From Actinomycetes bacterium (GTDB lineage Bacteria > Actinomycetota > Acidimicrobiia > Acidimicrobiales > JABEUL01), in assembly GCA_021790815.1 (NCBI GenBank), contig JAJYFT010000008.1, positions 1-42,438 of the forward strand: a stretch of 42,438 nucleotides of DNA. The letters run 5' to 3'. Below, in pieces: positions 1-7,248 of this stretch (position 1 is its first letter; every line of letters starts with the position of its first letter). Under the pieces are notes generated by a model. That model ran no database searches. It was given only the letters and a program-made list of their open reading frames with translations, and was not told the origin of the DNA. Both the position numbers and the translations under genes were made by a program.

Positions 1-458
1 TCGAACAGATTACGACACAATCTGCTTTTGGACTTAAAGGTTCAGAACATGGTCCGCTCAGCCATGGGCACTATCGACAATTCTGGCAAGAACGTCCGAC
101 AGAAGGTGGGACTTAACCGCTCAGTCTCATCCCAAGGTTGGGCGTTGTTCTACCAACACCTCACCGACAAAGCTACCAACTCCATCTCTCAGGTTTACTG
201 GTGGTCGTCAACCCTGCCTACACGAGCCAACGTTGCTCGGAGTGCGCGTACACAGCACAAGAGAACAGCAAGATTCAAGAGGTCTTCCTATGCCAGGCCT
301 GTAGATACTCTGCCAACCCTAACTAAACGCAGCCAAAAAATATACTTACTGCTGGATTGGCGGTCACAGGACGTAAAGAAACACCACTCGTGACGCTAGA
401 AATGGCCGACCACAGTGGCCGAATGAAGTGTCAACTACCTTGTCTGAAAGCGGCTTGA
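1..458 (+). pseudogene. Decayed TnpB (IS200/IS605 OrfB) C-terminal remnant
   Basis: This is a relic of the transposon-encoded RNA-guided nuclease TnpB. The first ~190 bases read in frame 1 and contain the family's conserved DLKVQNMVRSAMGT stretch followed by GLNRSVSSQGWALF. From about 190 the homology continues in frame 3 with VVVNPAYTSQRCSEC and a second CxxC (CQAC), the four-cysteine zinc ribbon near the TnpB C-terminus. A stop at 324-326 interrupts the SANxxxNAA motif. Homology then resumes (NILTAGLAVTGRKETP) to a stop at 456-458. At least one frameshift and one stop make it non-functional. The N-terminal part and any partner TnpA lie outside the window or are lost. No intact transposase is visible, so the element cannot move on its own. 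Confidence 0.85.
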
Positions 459-515
459 GCCGTCCCTCTGGGCTTGAAATCCCAATCTGTTAGGGCGGGA
501 GGATGTCACAGTATA
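459..515 (+). mobile_element. Probable right end of the IS200/IS605-type element
   Basis: The stretch after the TnpB relic holds short inverted arms (CCC near 481 with GGG near 493) and ends in a G-rich segment followed by ATGTCA near 501-508. This resembles IS605-group right ends, which also form the 3' scaffold of the TnpB guide RNA. The boundary with host sequence is placed by eye just before the Shine-Dalgarno of the next gene. The exact end is uncertain. Confidence 0.35.
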
Positions 516-542
516 GAATTATTTTTAAAGGAGAACTTTTTG

Positions 543-965
543 ATGACAAATGAGAACAGTTCCAATGAACTAAGTTTTGATATGATAGCGGCAAGTTTAA
601 GGGCTGATGCTTCTGACGTGTCTACTTTTCTAGATGTTTTGGGTGGAAAGTTACTTGCAACACTTCCCGATAATGTGGAAGTTGATGTGCCAAAGAAAAA
701 GAGATTCTTTGGGAAATCCGAGATGGAAGCCACCGCATTTAAGGCAGAGTCGATTTCCGTCAAACTAGGGGATGAGAAGTTCTTCTTAAAGAGAAGTAAG
801 GGTGCCAATTTTAAAGCTTTCGTGGCTCAAGAGGTGCGCGGTATAAATTTAAGAACTGACGAACTTAATCTGGACGAGTGGATTTTAAAGCTTTCTGATG
901 CTTTGTCTAAAGAAGCGGCGAGAAGTGAAAAGGCTCGCAAGGCACTGGGAGGATTAGTTACTTAG
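543..965 (+). CDS. Hypothetical protein, 140 aa
   Basis: I do not recognise this protein. The start at 543 is chosen because AAAGGAG lies at 528-534 with good spacing. The in-frame start at 474 lies inside the transposon end, so the longer reading is unlikely. The protein is soluble, with no signal peptide or membrane segment. Its first ~45 residues are acidic and look helical. A central basic patch (KKKRFFGKSEM) precedes a segment likely to form beta strands (SISVKLGDEKFFLKRSKG), and the C-terminal ~45 residues look helical and charged. It runs tail-to-tail into the next gene with an 8-base overlap, which supports both being real and close-packed. Function unknown. Confidence 0.6.
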   Translation: MTNENSSNELSFDMIAASLRADASDVSTFLDVLGGKLLATLPDNVEVDVPKKKRFFGKSEMEATAFKAESISVKLGDEKFFLKRSKGANFKAFVAQEVRGINLRTDELNLDEWILKLSDALSKEAARSEKARKALGGLVT

Positions 966-1479
966 AAAGCGGTGTAAAATCTATATCCTCGGGTTCACGG
1001 GTGGGAATTTTCCAGACTAAAAATTCTTTGTTGTACTTAGCGTGTAAACGGTTTACTTCTGTAACAATTTCAGCAAAAATATTTTCAAACTCAACCCAAT
1101 TTTCTTTTGCAACCGAGAGTTGGAGTCTTTCTATGTAGTTAGACAAGAAAAGATTCATGTCAGAAAGATATTTTGGTCGCACAAAAGAGCTCATCTTAAG
1201 AAGTTTCACAGCTTCACTGAGTTGAAATCTAGCTAGAGGCGTATTTTTATGTTTGCCAGCGTAAAAGCATTTTGACATGCGACCAGATATTTCAACCATC
1301 AGTCTTGCCATGCCTGGTTGAAGTTCGGCAAGTTGGTCAAGAGTCATAGTTGTTTTACCGTTTGAAACAAAATGAGAATGGCCCAAATAATAGTTTTCTT
1401 TTTGATTTTCCATTTCCTCCATGGATGTATTATCGATTGAACTATTGGCAGTACTGGCAAAATTTTCTTTTTCAGTCAT
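958..1479 (-). CDS. Hypothetical protein, 173 aa
   Basis: I do not recognise a family. The gene has a strong AGGAGG Shine-Dalgarno just upstream of its ATG (complement of 1483-1488). The first ~30 residues are Ser/Asn/Glu-rich and probably disordered. Residues ~50-150 look mostly helical, with LARFQLSEAVKLLKMS and a following helical stretch. No signal peptide, transmembrane segment or cysteine cluster is visible. The C-terminus is acidic. It converges on the preceding hypothetical gene with an 8-base overlap. The upstream gap to the RodZ-like gene (1480-1674) is AT-rich and must contain divergent promoters. A TATGAT box at 1651-1656 would suit the plus-strand gene. Confidence 0.6.
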   Translation of the reverse strand: MTEKENFASTANSSIDNTSMEEMENQKENYYLGHSHFVSNGKTTMTLDQLAELQPGMARLMVEISGRMSKCFYAGKHKNTPLARFQLSEAVKLLKMSSFVRPKYLSDMNLFLSNYIERLQLSVAKENWVEFENIFAEIVTEVNRLHAKYNKEFLVWKIPTREPEDIDFTPLSK

Positions 1480-1674
1480 AAAACCTCCTAATTTAGTTTT
1501 CCAGCAACTACACTAGCCTTTTGTAGAATTGTTTTTAGAAACAGTGAAAGTAAAGGCGTCTAACCTCAGTGTACGATTGAAAACACTGTACGATTATATA
1601 TGCATTAAAATAAACTCATAAACTGGCAAAATTGTAAAAACGAGATTTAATATGATTCATAAGCGGAATGATAC

Positions 1675-2682
1675 ATGACTAATAAAGGTGACGTTTCATC
1701 TTCAAAAAAGAGAATAAGACGGAAGTCAAAAATTGAGCAGGCTTCGGAAATTGGTGACTTGCTAAAATCTTCGCGGCAGAAACTTGGCTTAGAAGTTATT
1801 GATGTTGCAAATCAGCTCAAGGTTCCTGCAAACCAAATTGCTGCTCTAGAAATAGGTCAACTTGACATCTTTCCAAGTCAACTGGTTGCAGTTAAAATTC
1901 TTAGGCAGTATGCAACGGCTTTAAAGCTTGACGGAGACTATCTTGCCCTAATATTGATGGATTCATGGAATGAAAACGGTAGTTCAAATGACGCCCTCGA
2001 ACCAGAAAACCAAATATATGATTCCAATGCATCTGGGGTCGTTTCAGGCGTGAAAAGTGGAGGAAAGGTTAGCTCAACTGTTTTGTCTAACTTTGCTGGG
2101 GCGAACCGATCAACTTCTGAAATCCCAATTGTGGGGGGTGGTTCAGCTATCAGAGGTGGGAAGAAAAGCAGTAGAGAAAGAAACTACAATCCAAGAAAAC
2201 CTAGGACTCCCGCATCACTAAAAGTAACTCTGTGGATTCTGGTATTTCTGGTTATAGTTGGTTTGATTGGGCTGTACTCTGAGCATACACATCCTAGCTG
2301 GTTTTTATCCCTTCATGCACCGACAACTATTCCAACTACAGTTCCAGTTACTGCACCTGCGACAACTGCTCCAAGCATTGCACTTAGGACATTAACTTCG
2401 ACAGCGTCGAATGCAACTTATAGCGTTGCATCATCTCAGTTTTCAATTACGGTTGCAGCTTCCGGGCAAGGTTGGGTAGAAGTCTCAGACGTAAATTCTG
2501 GTTCGGTGCTTTTTGAAGGAACGCTCAACTCAGGGGACTCTCAACACTTTGCCAACCTTAAAAATGCAACTATCCAGGCCGGATCGGCAAGTTTAACGGT
2601 TTCAGTTGAAACTGGAAGTACTGTGGTTGGAAACCTCAAACCTCCAAATGCCCCTTATGTATTTACGATCCAAGGCTCGTGA
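1675..2682 (+). CDS. RodZ-like helix-turn-helix membrane protein
   Basis: This 335-residue protein has the architecture of RodZ-type cell-shape proteins. A Cro/CI-like HTH_25 domain spans roughly residues 22-95 (IGDLLKSSRQKLGLEVIDVA, then VPANQIAALEIG). A Ser/Gly-rich basic linker and one transmembrane helix (about 182-201) follow. A Thr/Pro/Ala-rich extracytoplasmic linker (216-234) leads to a C-terminal beta-rich domain (about 240-335) with the GQGWVEVSDVNSGSVLFEGT pattern of DUF4115. In rods RodZ links MreB to the elongation machinery. Many actinobacteria keep such proteins without a full Mre system, so the exact role here is uncertain. The gene ends 1 base before the converging GH5 gene. 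Confidence 0.8.
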   Translation: MTNKGDVSSSKKRIRRKSKIEQASEIGDLLKSSRQKLGLEVIDVANQLKVPANQIAALEIGQLDIFPSQLVAVKILRQYATALKLDGDYLALILMDSWNENGSSNDALEPENQIYDSNASGVVSGVKSGGKVSSTVLSNFAGANRSTSEIPIVGGGSAIRGGKKSSRERNYNPRKPRTPASLKVTLWILVFLVIVGLIGLYSEHTHPSWFLSLHAPTTIPTTVPVTAPATTAPSIALRTLTSTASNATYSVASSQFSITVAASGQGWVEVSDVNSGSVLFEGTLNSGDSQHFANLKNATIQAGSASLTVSVETGSTVVGNLKPPNAPYVFTIQGS

Positions 2683-2683
2683 G

Positions 2684-4171
2684 CTAAGTACATTCTTTTC
2701 CAGGTCCAACTGTAACGCTGACCTTACTTTGTCCTTTGTTTGCTACGATTCCTATTGTGTTTCCGCAACCTGAAGATAACTTTCCGCCTATAACTGATAC
2801 CGAGTAGCCGGTTGGGTAAGAATAGGAAGGAACTGCAAAACTTGTGACTGAGCCATCTGGAAATGGCTTATTGTTAACACCCAATGTTGAATAAGTAAAT
2901 GTCAACGTACTTGAACTGAAATTATACGTATCTGATATTGGCGTTCCAGCTACCGCTAAGGGGTATGGCTGGACCAAGGACGAAAGTGTTGAGGAGGTTA
3001 AGTTGCTTGTTGACGGAGCAAGTGATACGTTTTTAATCATCTCACCGAGCGACCAGAAAATCCAGGGGACCATTGCGGAGTTGAATAGTTCACTTTGGCT
3101 TTGAATTTCAGATGAGTTTGTTGTTGCGCCCCACTCAGTATTTAAAAGTGCACCGTTAGTCTGTTTTGACCAGGCTATCGCGTTATTGATTACATTAGGA
3201 TTGTCTGAAGCCGAAAGCGTGTACATATGGAAACTCATTCCAGAATTTGGATCATTGCCAGGGAGACTGATACTGGTTGTCGAAGTACCAAAATTAAAAA
3301 GCACAAATGGTTCTCCAAATATTATGTGATTGTCCCCTTGAGATCTTATTGCTTTAACTGCTCCGGTATAGGCTACATTTAACTCTTTTTGATCTAGAGT
3401 TTTGCATCCATTTGGGTCATTCAGGCAGTTTTGCCATGTTAGACCGGGCCAAGGCTCGTTGAAAAGATCATAACCTATGATGCTAGTGGACCTAGCAAAT
3501 TTTTTAGCTAGAGATTTAAACATGTCATCGTAATAAGTTTGGATTGGCTTACCGTTAACCACTGCGTTGTCCCAAAAACTTTGAAATGCATTTTGAATAG
3601 CCGGGTTACTAATGTAATAGAGGGGAAACCCTACTCCGTTATTAATGGCCCCGTTAGTATCGGTCAACCAGGTGGGAAATCCATCGGAACCAATGGATGG
3701 ACCGTAGCCATCTTGGTGGAAATCGATCAAAGTGTAGATGCCTGCATTTTTCAGAACTTCTACGGTAGAGGCAATGCTGTTTATATAATTTTCATCGATA
3801 TTCCCTGGAGTAGGCATTAGCCCTGTGGCTAATACGCCGAGCCGAACAATCCGAAAGCCATTTTTTGCTAAAAACTCAGCGTCTGCAGCATTAAATCCAG
3901 TAGCAGCTGGTTCATAAGGTGGGCTCTTAACAACTTCATTTGTACCGTGAAATAGTAAAACTCGTCCGTATTGATCTATGATCCACCGACCACTATGACT
4001 CAAAAGCCCTTGTGGGGTAAGGGACGTAGGAATTTGTGACTGTTGAGTGGTAGCTGTCTGTGATGAACTGGTTGAGCTGCATGTACTCAAGAAAAACGCA
4101 AAAATTAGACAAAGTGGAAAGAAAATGGACAGCTTGTTACGATTAGAAAATTGGTTCAATATTGATATCAC
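2684..4171 (-). CDS. GH5 glycosidase, probable lipoprotein (endoglycoceramidase/cellulase-like)
   Basis: The 495-residue protein starts with a basic/hydrophobic signal ending in LSTC, with Cys31 as the likely lipidated residue, followed by a Ser/Thr/Gln linker. Thr before the cysteine is unusual for a lipobox. The (beta/alpha)8 catalytic domain spans about 55-380. The acid/base is expected at Glu239 (YDLFNEPW) and the nucleophile at Glu346 (LNTEWGA). Other family features are LLFHGTNEV near 72-80 and DFHQDGYG near 150-157. This pattern, with a C-terminal beta-sandwich (~400-495), is typical of the endoglycoceramidase-like branch of GH5, which cleaves the bond between a glycan and a lipid or aglycone. 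The true substrate cannot be read from sequence. It probably acts outside the membrane. No other polysaccharide gene is adjacent except the nucleotide-sugar epimerase. Confidence 0.85.
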   Translation of the reverse strand: MISILNQFSNRNKLSIFFPLCLIFAFFLSTCSSTSSSQTATTQQSQIPTSLTPQGLLSHSGRWIIDQYGRVLLFHGTNEVVKSPPYEPAATGFNAADAEFLAKNGFRIVRLGVLATGLMPTPGNIDENYINSIASTVEVLKNAGIYTLIDFHQDGYGPSIGSDGFPTWLTDTNGAINNGVGFPLYYISNPAIQNAFQSFWDNAVVNGKPIQTYYDDMFKSLAKKFARSTSIIGYDLFNEPWPGLTWQNCLNDPNGCKTLDQKELNVAYTGAVKAIRSQGDNHIIFGEPFVLFNFGTSTTSISLPGNDPNSGMSFHMYTLSASDNPNVINNAIAWSKQTNGALLNTEWGATTNSSEIQSQSELFNSAMVPWIFWSLGEMIKNVSLAPSTSNLTSSTLSSLVQPYPLAVAGTPISDTYNFSSSTLTFTYSTLGVNNKPFPDGSVTSFAVPSYSYPTGYSVSVIGGKLSSGCGNTIGIVANKGQSKVSVTVGPGKECT

Positions 4172-4262
4172 ACATTTACTATATCGGACAGTTCCAATTT
4201 GGGCGAGTCCAAAGAAAAATTATTGAAAATCTACAGATTGTAAAGATATTCTGAGCGGGAGT

Positions 4263-4763
4263 TTACGCGTATTCAAAGTCTAGAAGTTTTGCTTTGAGCT
4301 TGTTTCCTCCTTCTACCGAAAACCCCCCTATATTTCCGTCGGACCTAATTACTCTGTGGCATGGAACGATTATGGGAATAGGATTTGATTTCAGGGCTTG
4401 TCCTACTGCTCGATAGGTTTTTGGGCGCTTAATCGATCGGGCTACTTCTCCATAAGTTAACGTATTTCCCCATGGAATAGTACGGATAATGTAAAGTACT
4501 GTCTGAGTAAATTCACTTAAACTTGTTAGATCAATTTCAACATGCTCAAATGACCGTTTGTGCCCTTCTAGCGCCATCTTGATGTCATCGATGATGTTTT
4601 TTACGGTGCAATCAATTTCAGACTGATCAAGTCGTTTAAAATCTGGGCTTAATTTCTCTTTAAGTATTTCTGAAGGAAACATCATGTGACGCGAAATTCC
4701 GTTGGCCGTCCAAAATATTGCATGGGAACCTAACGAACTTTCAAATTTATGGTAGAAAGTCAC
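4263..4763 (-). CDS. ogt: Methylated-DNA--protein-cysteine methyltransferase
   Basis: This suicide repair enzyme transfers alkyl groups from O6-alkylguanine (and O4-alkylthymine) to its own cysteine. The active-site motif VPCHRVI puts the acceptor at Cys135. The winged-helix DNA-binding region (TLTYGEVARSI, then YRAVGQALKSNP) lies just before it, and the GGFSVEGG turn and LLDFE C-terminus after it are standard. At 166 residues it is a full-length stand-alone Ogt/MGMT without an Ada regulatory domain. Its ATG overlaps the stop of the upstream epimerase gene by four bases (ATGA, 4760-4763), so translation is probably coupled. That pairing has no obvious metabolic logic. Confidence 0.93.
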   Translation of the reverse strand: MTFYHKFESSLGSHAIFWTANGISRHMMFPSEILKEKLSPDFKRLDQSEIDCTVKNIIDDIKMALEGHKRSFEHVEIDLTSLSEFTQTVLYIIRTIPWGNTLTYGEVARSIKRPKTYRAVGQALKSNPIPIIVPCHRVIRSDGNIGGFSVEGGNKLKAKLLDFEYA

Positions 4764-5722
4764 GAGTCCTGTTTATTAGTTGCAAGATTTGCGAAGTATT
4801 CAATGGTAAATTTAAGTCCATCCTCTAGAGCTATTTTTGGTAACCAGTTAAAGTGAGTGTGGGCAATTGAAATGTCGGGATTGCGTCGTTCTGGATCATC
4901 TGGCGATGCAGGCATAAAAACTATCTCAGAACTACTGCCAACCAGGTCTCTTATCGCTGTTGCAATTTGAATGACAGTCATTTCGTTAGGGTTGCCCAAG
5001 TTAACGACTCCTCTAAAGTCCGAATTTGAAATCTGAACAATACCATTTACTAAATCTGACACGTAGCATAAACTTCTCGTCTGAAGTCCCGTCCCGTACA
5101 CTGTTAATGGAGTGTTGTTTAGAGCTTGGACAATGAAATTTGGAACTACTCTTCCATCGTTAGGTCGCATCCTTGGCCCATAGGTATTAAAAATTCTAAT
5201 AATTTTAGTATCAAGTCCAAATTTATTTTTATACGAAGTGGTTAGTGCTTCAGAAAAGCGTTTAGATTCATCGTACATGCTTCTTGGTCCTATTGGATTT
5301 ACGTTGCCAAAGTATGACTCGACTTGAGGATGTACGAGAGGATTACCATAAACCTCGCTGGTTGAGGCCAAAACAAACTTAGAACCCCACTTATTTGCTA
5401 GATCCAACATGTTAAATGTTGCAGTCGATCCTACTTTTAAGGTCTCTATTGGGAATGCAACATAATCAACGGGTGAAGCTATTCCCGCCATGTGCATGAC
5501 AATGTCACATTTCGTACCAATCTCATCTTCTGTGACTACGCATGCGTCAGCCCTGCGGAATTCAAAAGACCCATGTCTCATTAAATCAGCTAAGTTATCT
5601 GGGTTTCCAGTTATAAAGTTGTCAATGCCTATAACAAAATAACCGTCATCAACAAATCGTTCGCAAAGATGAGAGCCAATGAAACCAGCAGCTCCTGTTA
5701 TTAGTACTGACTTTTGAGACAA
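4760..5722 (-). CDS. NAD-dependent epimerase/dehydratase, UDP-xylose synthase-like
   Basis: This is an extended short-chain dehydrogenase of 320 residues. The Rossmann motif GAAGFIGSH lies at residues 10-18, with Asp34 in position to bind the NAD ribose. The catalytic set is Thr121/Ser122, Tyr150 and Lys154 (MYDESK). Glu123 in TSEVYGNP, the segment NPIGPRSMYDESKR, and FNTYGPRMRPNDGRVV are the signatures of UDP-glucuronate decarboxylase (UXS), which makes UDP-xylose by oxidation, decarboxylation and re-reduction. A dTDP- or UDP-sugar 4,6-dehydratase or a 4-epimerase is less likely. It is soluble and cytoplasmic. The gene is followed by ogt in an overlapping ATGA arrangement. The nearby glycosidases give weak context for a role in surface polysaccharide. 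Confidence 0.85.
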   Translation of the reverse strand: MSQKSVLITGAAGFIGSHLCERFVDDGYFVIGIDNFITGNPDNLADLMRHGSFEFRRADACVVTEDEIGTKCDIVMHMAGIASPVDYVAFPIETLKVGSTATFNMLDLANKWGSKFVLASTSEVYGNPLVHPQVESYFGNVNPIGPRSMYDESKRFSEALTTSYKNKFGLDTKIIRIFNTYGPRMRPNDGRVVPNFIVQALNNTPLTVYGTGLQTRSLCYVSDLVNGIVQISNSDFRGVVNLGNPNEMTVIQIATAIRDLVGSSSEIVFMPASPDDPERRNPDISIAHTHFNWLPKIALEDGLKFTIEYFANLATNKQDS

Positions 5723-5853
5723 CTATTCTCGCTTTCCTGCTAGTTTGATCTAATGCTTCAAACTTGAGTTTAGTCTCAAACTAATAGTGGAATCGCAAAA
5801 GCACAAATTGCTATTTCGAAACGATAAGCTGAGAACAAAGTTAGGGATTCTTC

Positions 5854-6489
5854 TTAGAACTTGAGCAATTGATAGGTTTCATCTGACGTTGGAGCCGTTA
5901 AAATTGCAACGACTAAATCTTTTAAATGACTTATAAACAGCCTGTTGTCAGATTTCGGGACTTGGCTTGCTCTTCTTCCCAATTCAGAAAAAATAAACCT
6001 GATTGCTGTGAATCTACGGTGAAGTTTAGTTATGGCCTCTTCCGCCATATAGCTTTCAACTAACATTCGAAAACGGTAAGTGCTGTCATGAGTTTCGATA
6101 GAAAAATTTTCAATTAATTTGATAGTTGGGTCATTAATAATTTCAGACATGATCCGTAGAAAATTTCTACCACTTCCAGCATCATCAAGTTTTGAAGCTA
6201 GCGGAACTATGTATGCTTGAACTAATGAACTTAATTCCATAGAACCTGTTGATTCAAGTGTGTCAAAAATAGCGTTTCTTTTAGTTTCTATTTCTTCATA
6301 GTGCGGCATTATTATGGACCGAATAACTCCCTCTTTATTCTTAAAGTGATACTGCACTGCATTTGAGTTTTTTTGACCTGCAGCTATGTTTATCTCGCGC
6401 AACGACACGTTGGCAATTCCTTTTGTCGCGAAAAGTTCCTCAGCGGTTGCTAAAATAATCTGCTTTGAATCTGGAAAACTATTTCTCAT
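5854..6489 (-). CDS. TetR/AcrR-family transcriptional regulator
   Basis: The 211-residue protein begins with a TetR-type HTH (residues ~8-55): AEELFATKGIANVSLREI, then AGQKNSNAVQYHFKNKEGVI, the recognition helix region and the YHFKNKE motif of the family. The remaining helical C-terminal domain would bind the inducer and mediate dimerisation. It is transcribed away from the HAD-APH-ACAD-SDR operon. Its TATAAT -10 (complement of 6518-6523) lies between two tandem operator-like repeats at 6506-6543, so it very probably controls both itself and the operon. By analogy with other catabolic TetR regulators the ligand could be an acyl-CoA of the pathway. That is inference. Confidence 0.9.
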   Translation of the reverse strand: MRNSFPDSKQIILATAEELFATKGIANVSLREINIAAGQKNSNAVQYHFKNKEGVIRSIIMPHYEEIETKRNAIFDTLESTGSMELSSLVQAYIVPLASKLDDAGSGRNFLRIMSEIINDPTIKLIENFSIETHDSTYRFRMLVESYMAEEAITKLHRRFTAIRFIFSELGRRASQVPKSDNRLFISHLKDLVVAILTAPTSDETYQLLKF

Positions 6490-6505
6490 AATTGATTAGA
6501 CAAGT

Positions 6506-6543
6506 TAATATATATGTATTATATACTAATATATATGTATTAT
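6506..6543. promoter_or_regulatory. Tandem operator-like repeat in the divergent tetR/HAD gap
   Basis: The 17-mer TAATATATATGTATTAT occurs perfectly twice, at 6506-6522 and 6527-6543, spaced 21 bp start-to-start (two helical turns). Each copy contains the imperfect palindrome AATATATATGTATT (12 of 14 positions symmetric). The two copies flank both divergent -10 boxes, and the second covers the HAD start codon. This is the placement expected for sites bound by the adjacent TetR protein. The sequence is very AT-rich, so some of the symmetry could be chance. The exact repetition argues against that. Confidence 0.6.
6522..6527 (+). promoter_or_regulatory. -10 box of a leaderless promoter for the HAD operon
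   Basis: TATACT at 6522-6527 is a near-consensus -10 element and ends 7 nt before the ATG at 6535. That places the transcription start at or next to the A of the start codon. No Shine-Dalgarno precedes either in-frame ATG (6514, 6535), so a leaderless mRNA starting at 6535 is the best reading. Confidence 0.5.
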
Positions 6544-7248
6544 GGAGTACTTTTTGATTTTGCTGGAACGCTTTTCAGTTTGAGGGATATGAGAAAACAG
6601 TTTCGCGAGGTATTAATCGACGTTTTAGAAAAGGGAAACGTCCAATATGCTACTGATGACATAGGTGCTGCATACAAAGAATCGGTTGCAAAGGCGTTTA
6701 TTGAGGTCGGCGGCACCCCTTTTTACTACCATCGTGATCTATTTAAAGTAGCATTTATTAATTTTCTTGACCATTTTGGTGCTGAAAATACGGAAGAACT
6801 TAGTACTTATGGACTTGAGAGACAGACCTCAATGGCTATTCAAGCCCCAGCCCTAAGATCATCAGTGTTGCCAACCCTAAAATTTTTGAAAGAGAGTGGA
6901 ATTAGCACAGCAATTGTTTCAAATATTGATAATGATCATTTCTATCCAATGTTAGAAAGACTTGACTTGTTTGAACATGTCGATTTTGTAATTAGTTCTG
7001 AAGAAGCATGTTCTTGCAAGCCAGATCCCAAAATTTTTAATATTGCACTTGACAACCTTAAACTTGAGCCTTATCATACTCTCTTCGTTGGAGACACGCC
7101 TTTTGCAGATATCGAAGGAGCCAAATCATTAAACATGGCAACCGCTCTTATTAATGAAAAAAGCGATTTTGGCCTAAAGATCATATCTGATAGGGAATTT
7201 CAAATATCGGACATCAAAGACATCGTTGAAATTGTTAGGGGGAAATGA
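6535..7248 (+). CDS. HAD-superfamily hydrolase (ACAD10 N-domain-like)
   Basis: This haloacid-dehalogenase-fold protein has 237 residues from the ATG at 6535, chosen because a TATACT box lies 7 nt upstream. The ATG at 6514 is 21 bases earlier in the repeated sequence. Motif I is FDFAGTL: the nucleophile Asp8 is present but the usual second Asp is Ala10, as in the DxA motif of phosphonatases. Motif II is IVSN, motif III is the Lys in SCKPDPKIF, and motif IV is VGDTPFADIEGA. A helical cap lies between motifs I and II. The stop overlaps the next gene's start (ATGATG, 7245-7250), so it is coupled to the kinase. HAD-kinase-ACAD is the domain order of human ACAD10. The missing general acid makes a standard phosphatase activity doubtful. 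Its role in the pathway is unknown. Confidence 0.88.
   Translation: MYYGVLFDFAGTLFSLRDMRKQFREVLIDVLEKGNVQYATDDIGAAYKESVAKAFIEVGGTPFYYHRDLFKVAFINFLDHFGAENTEELSTYGLERQTSMAIQAPALRSSVLPTLKFLKESGISTAIVSNIDNDHFYPMLERLDLFEHVDFVISSEEACSCKPDPKIFNIALDNLKLEPYHTLFVGDTPFADIEGAKSLNMATALINEKSDFGLKIISDREFQISDIKDIVEIVRGK

Noticed and set aside
28-393. A single open frame with a plausible-looking 121-aa protein
   Set aside because: Only its first half matches TnpB. The homology moves to another frame after ~190, so it is part of a broken gene.
506-808. Antisense open frame (100 aa) over the first hypothetical gene
   Set aside because: No ribosome site or recognisable motif. The plus-strand gene has a strong ribosome site.
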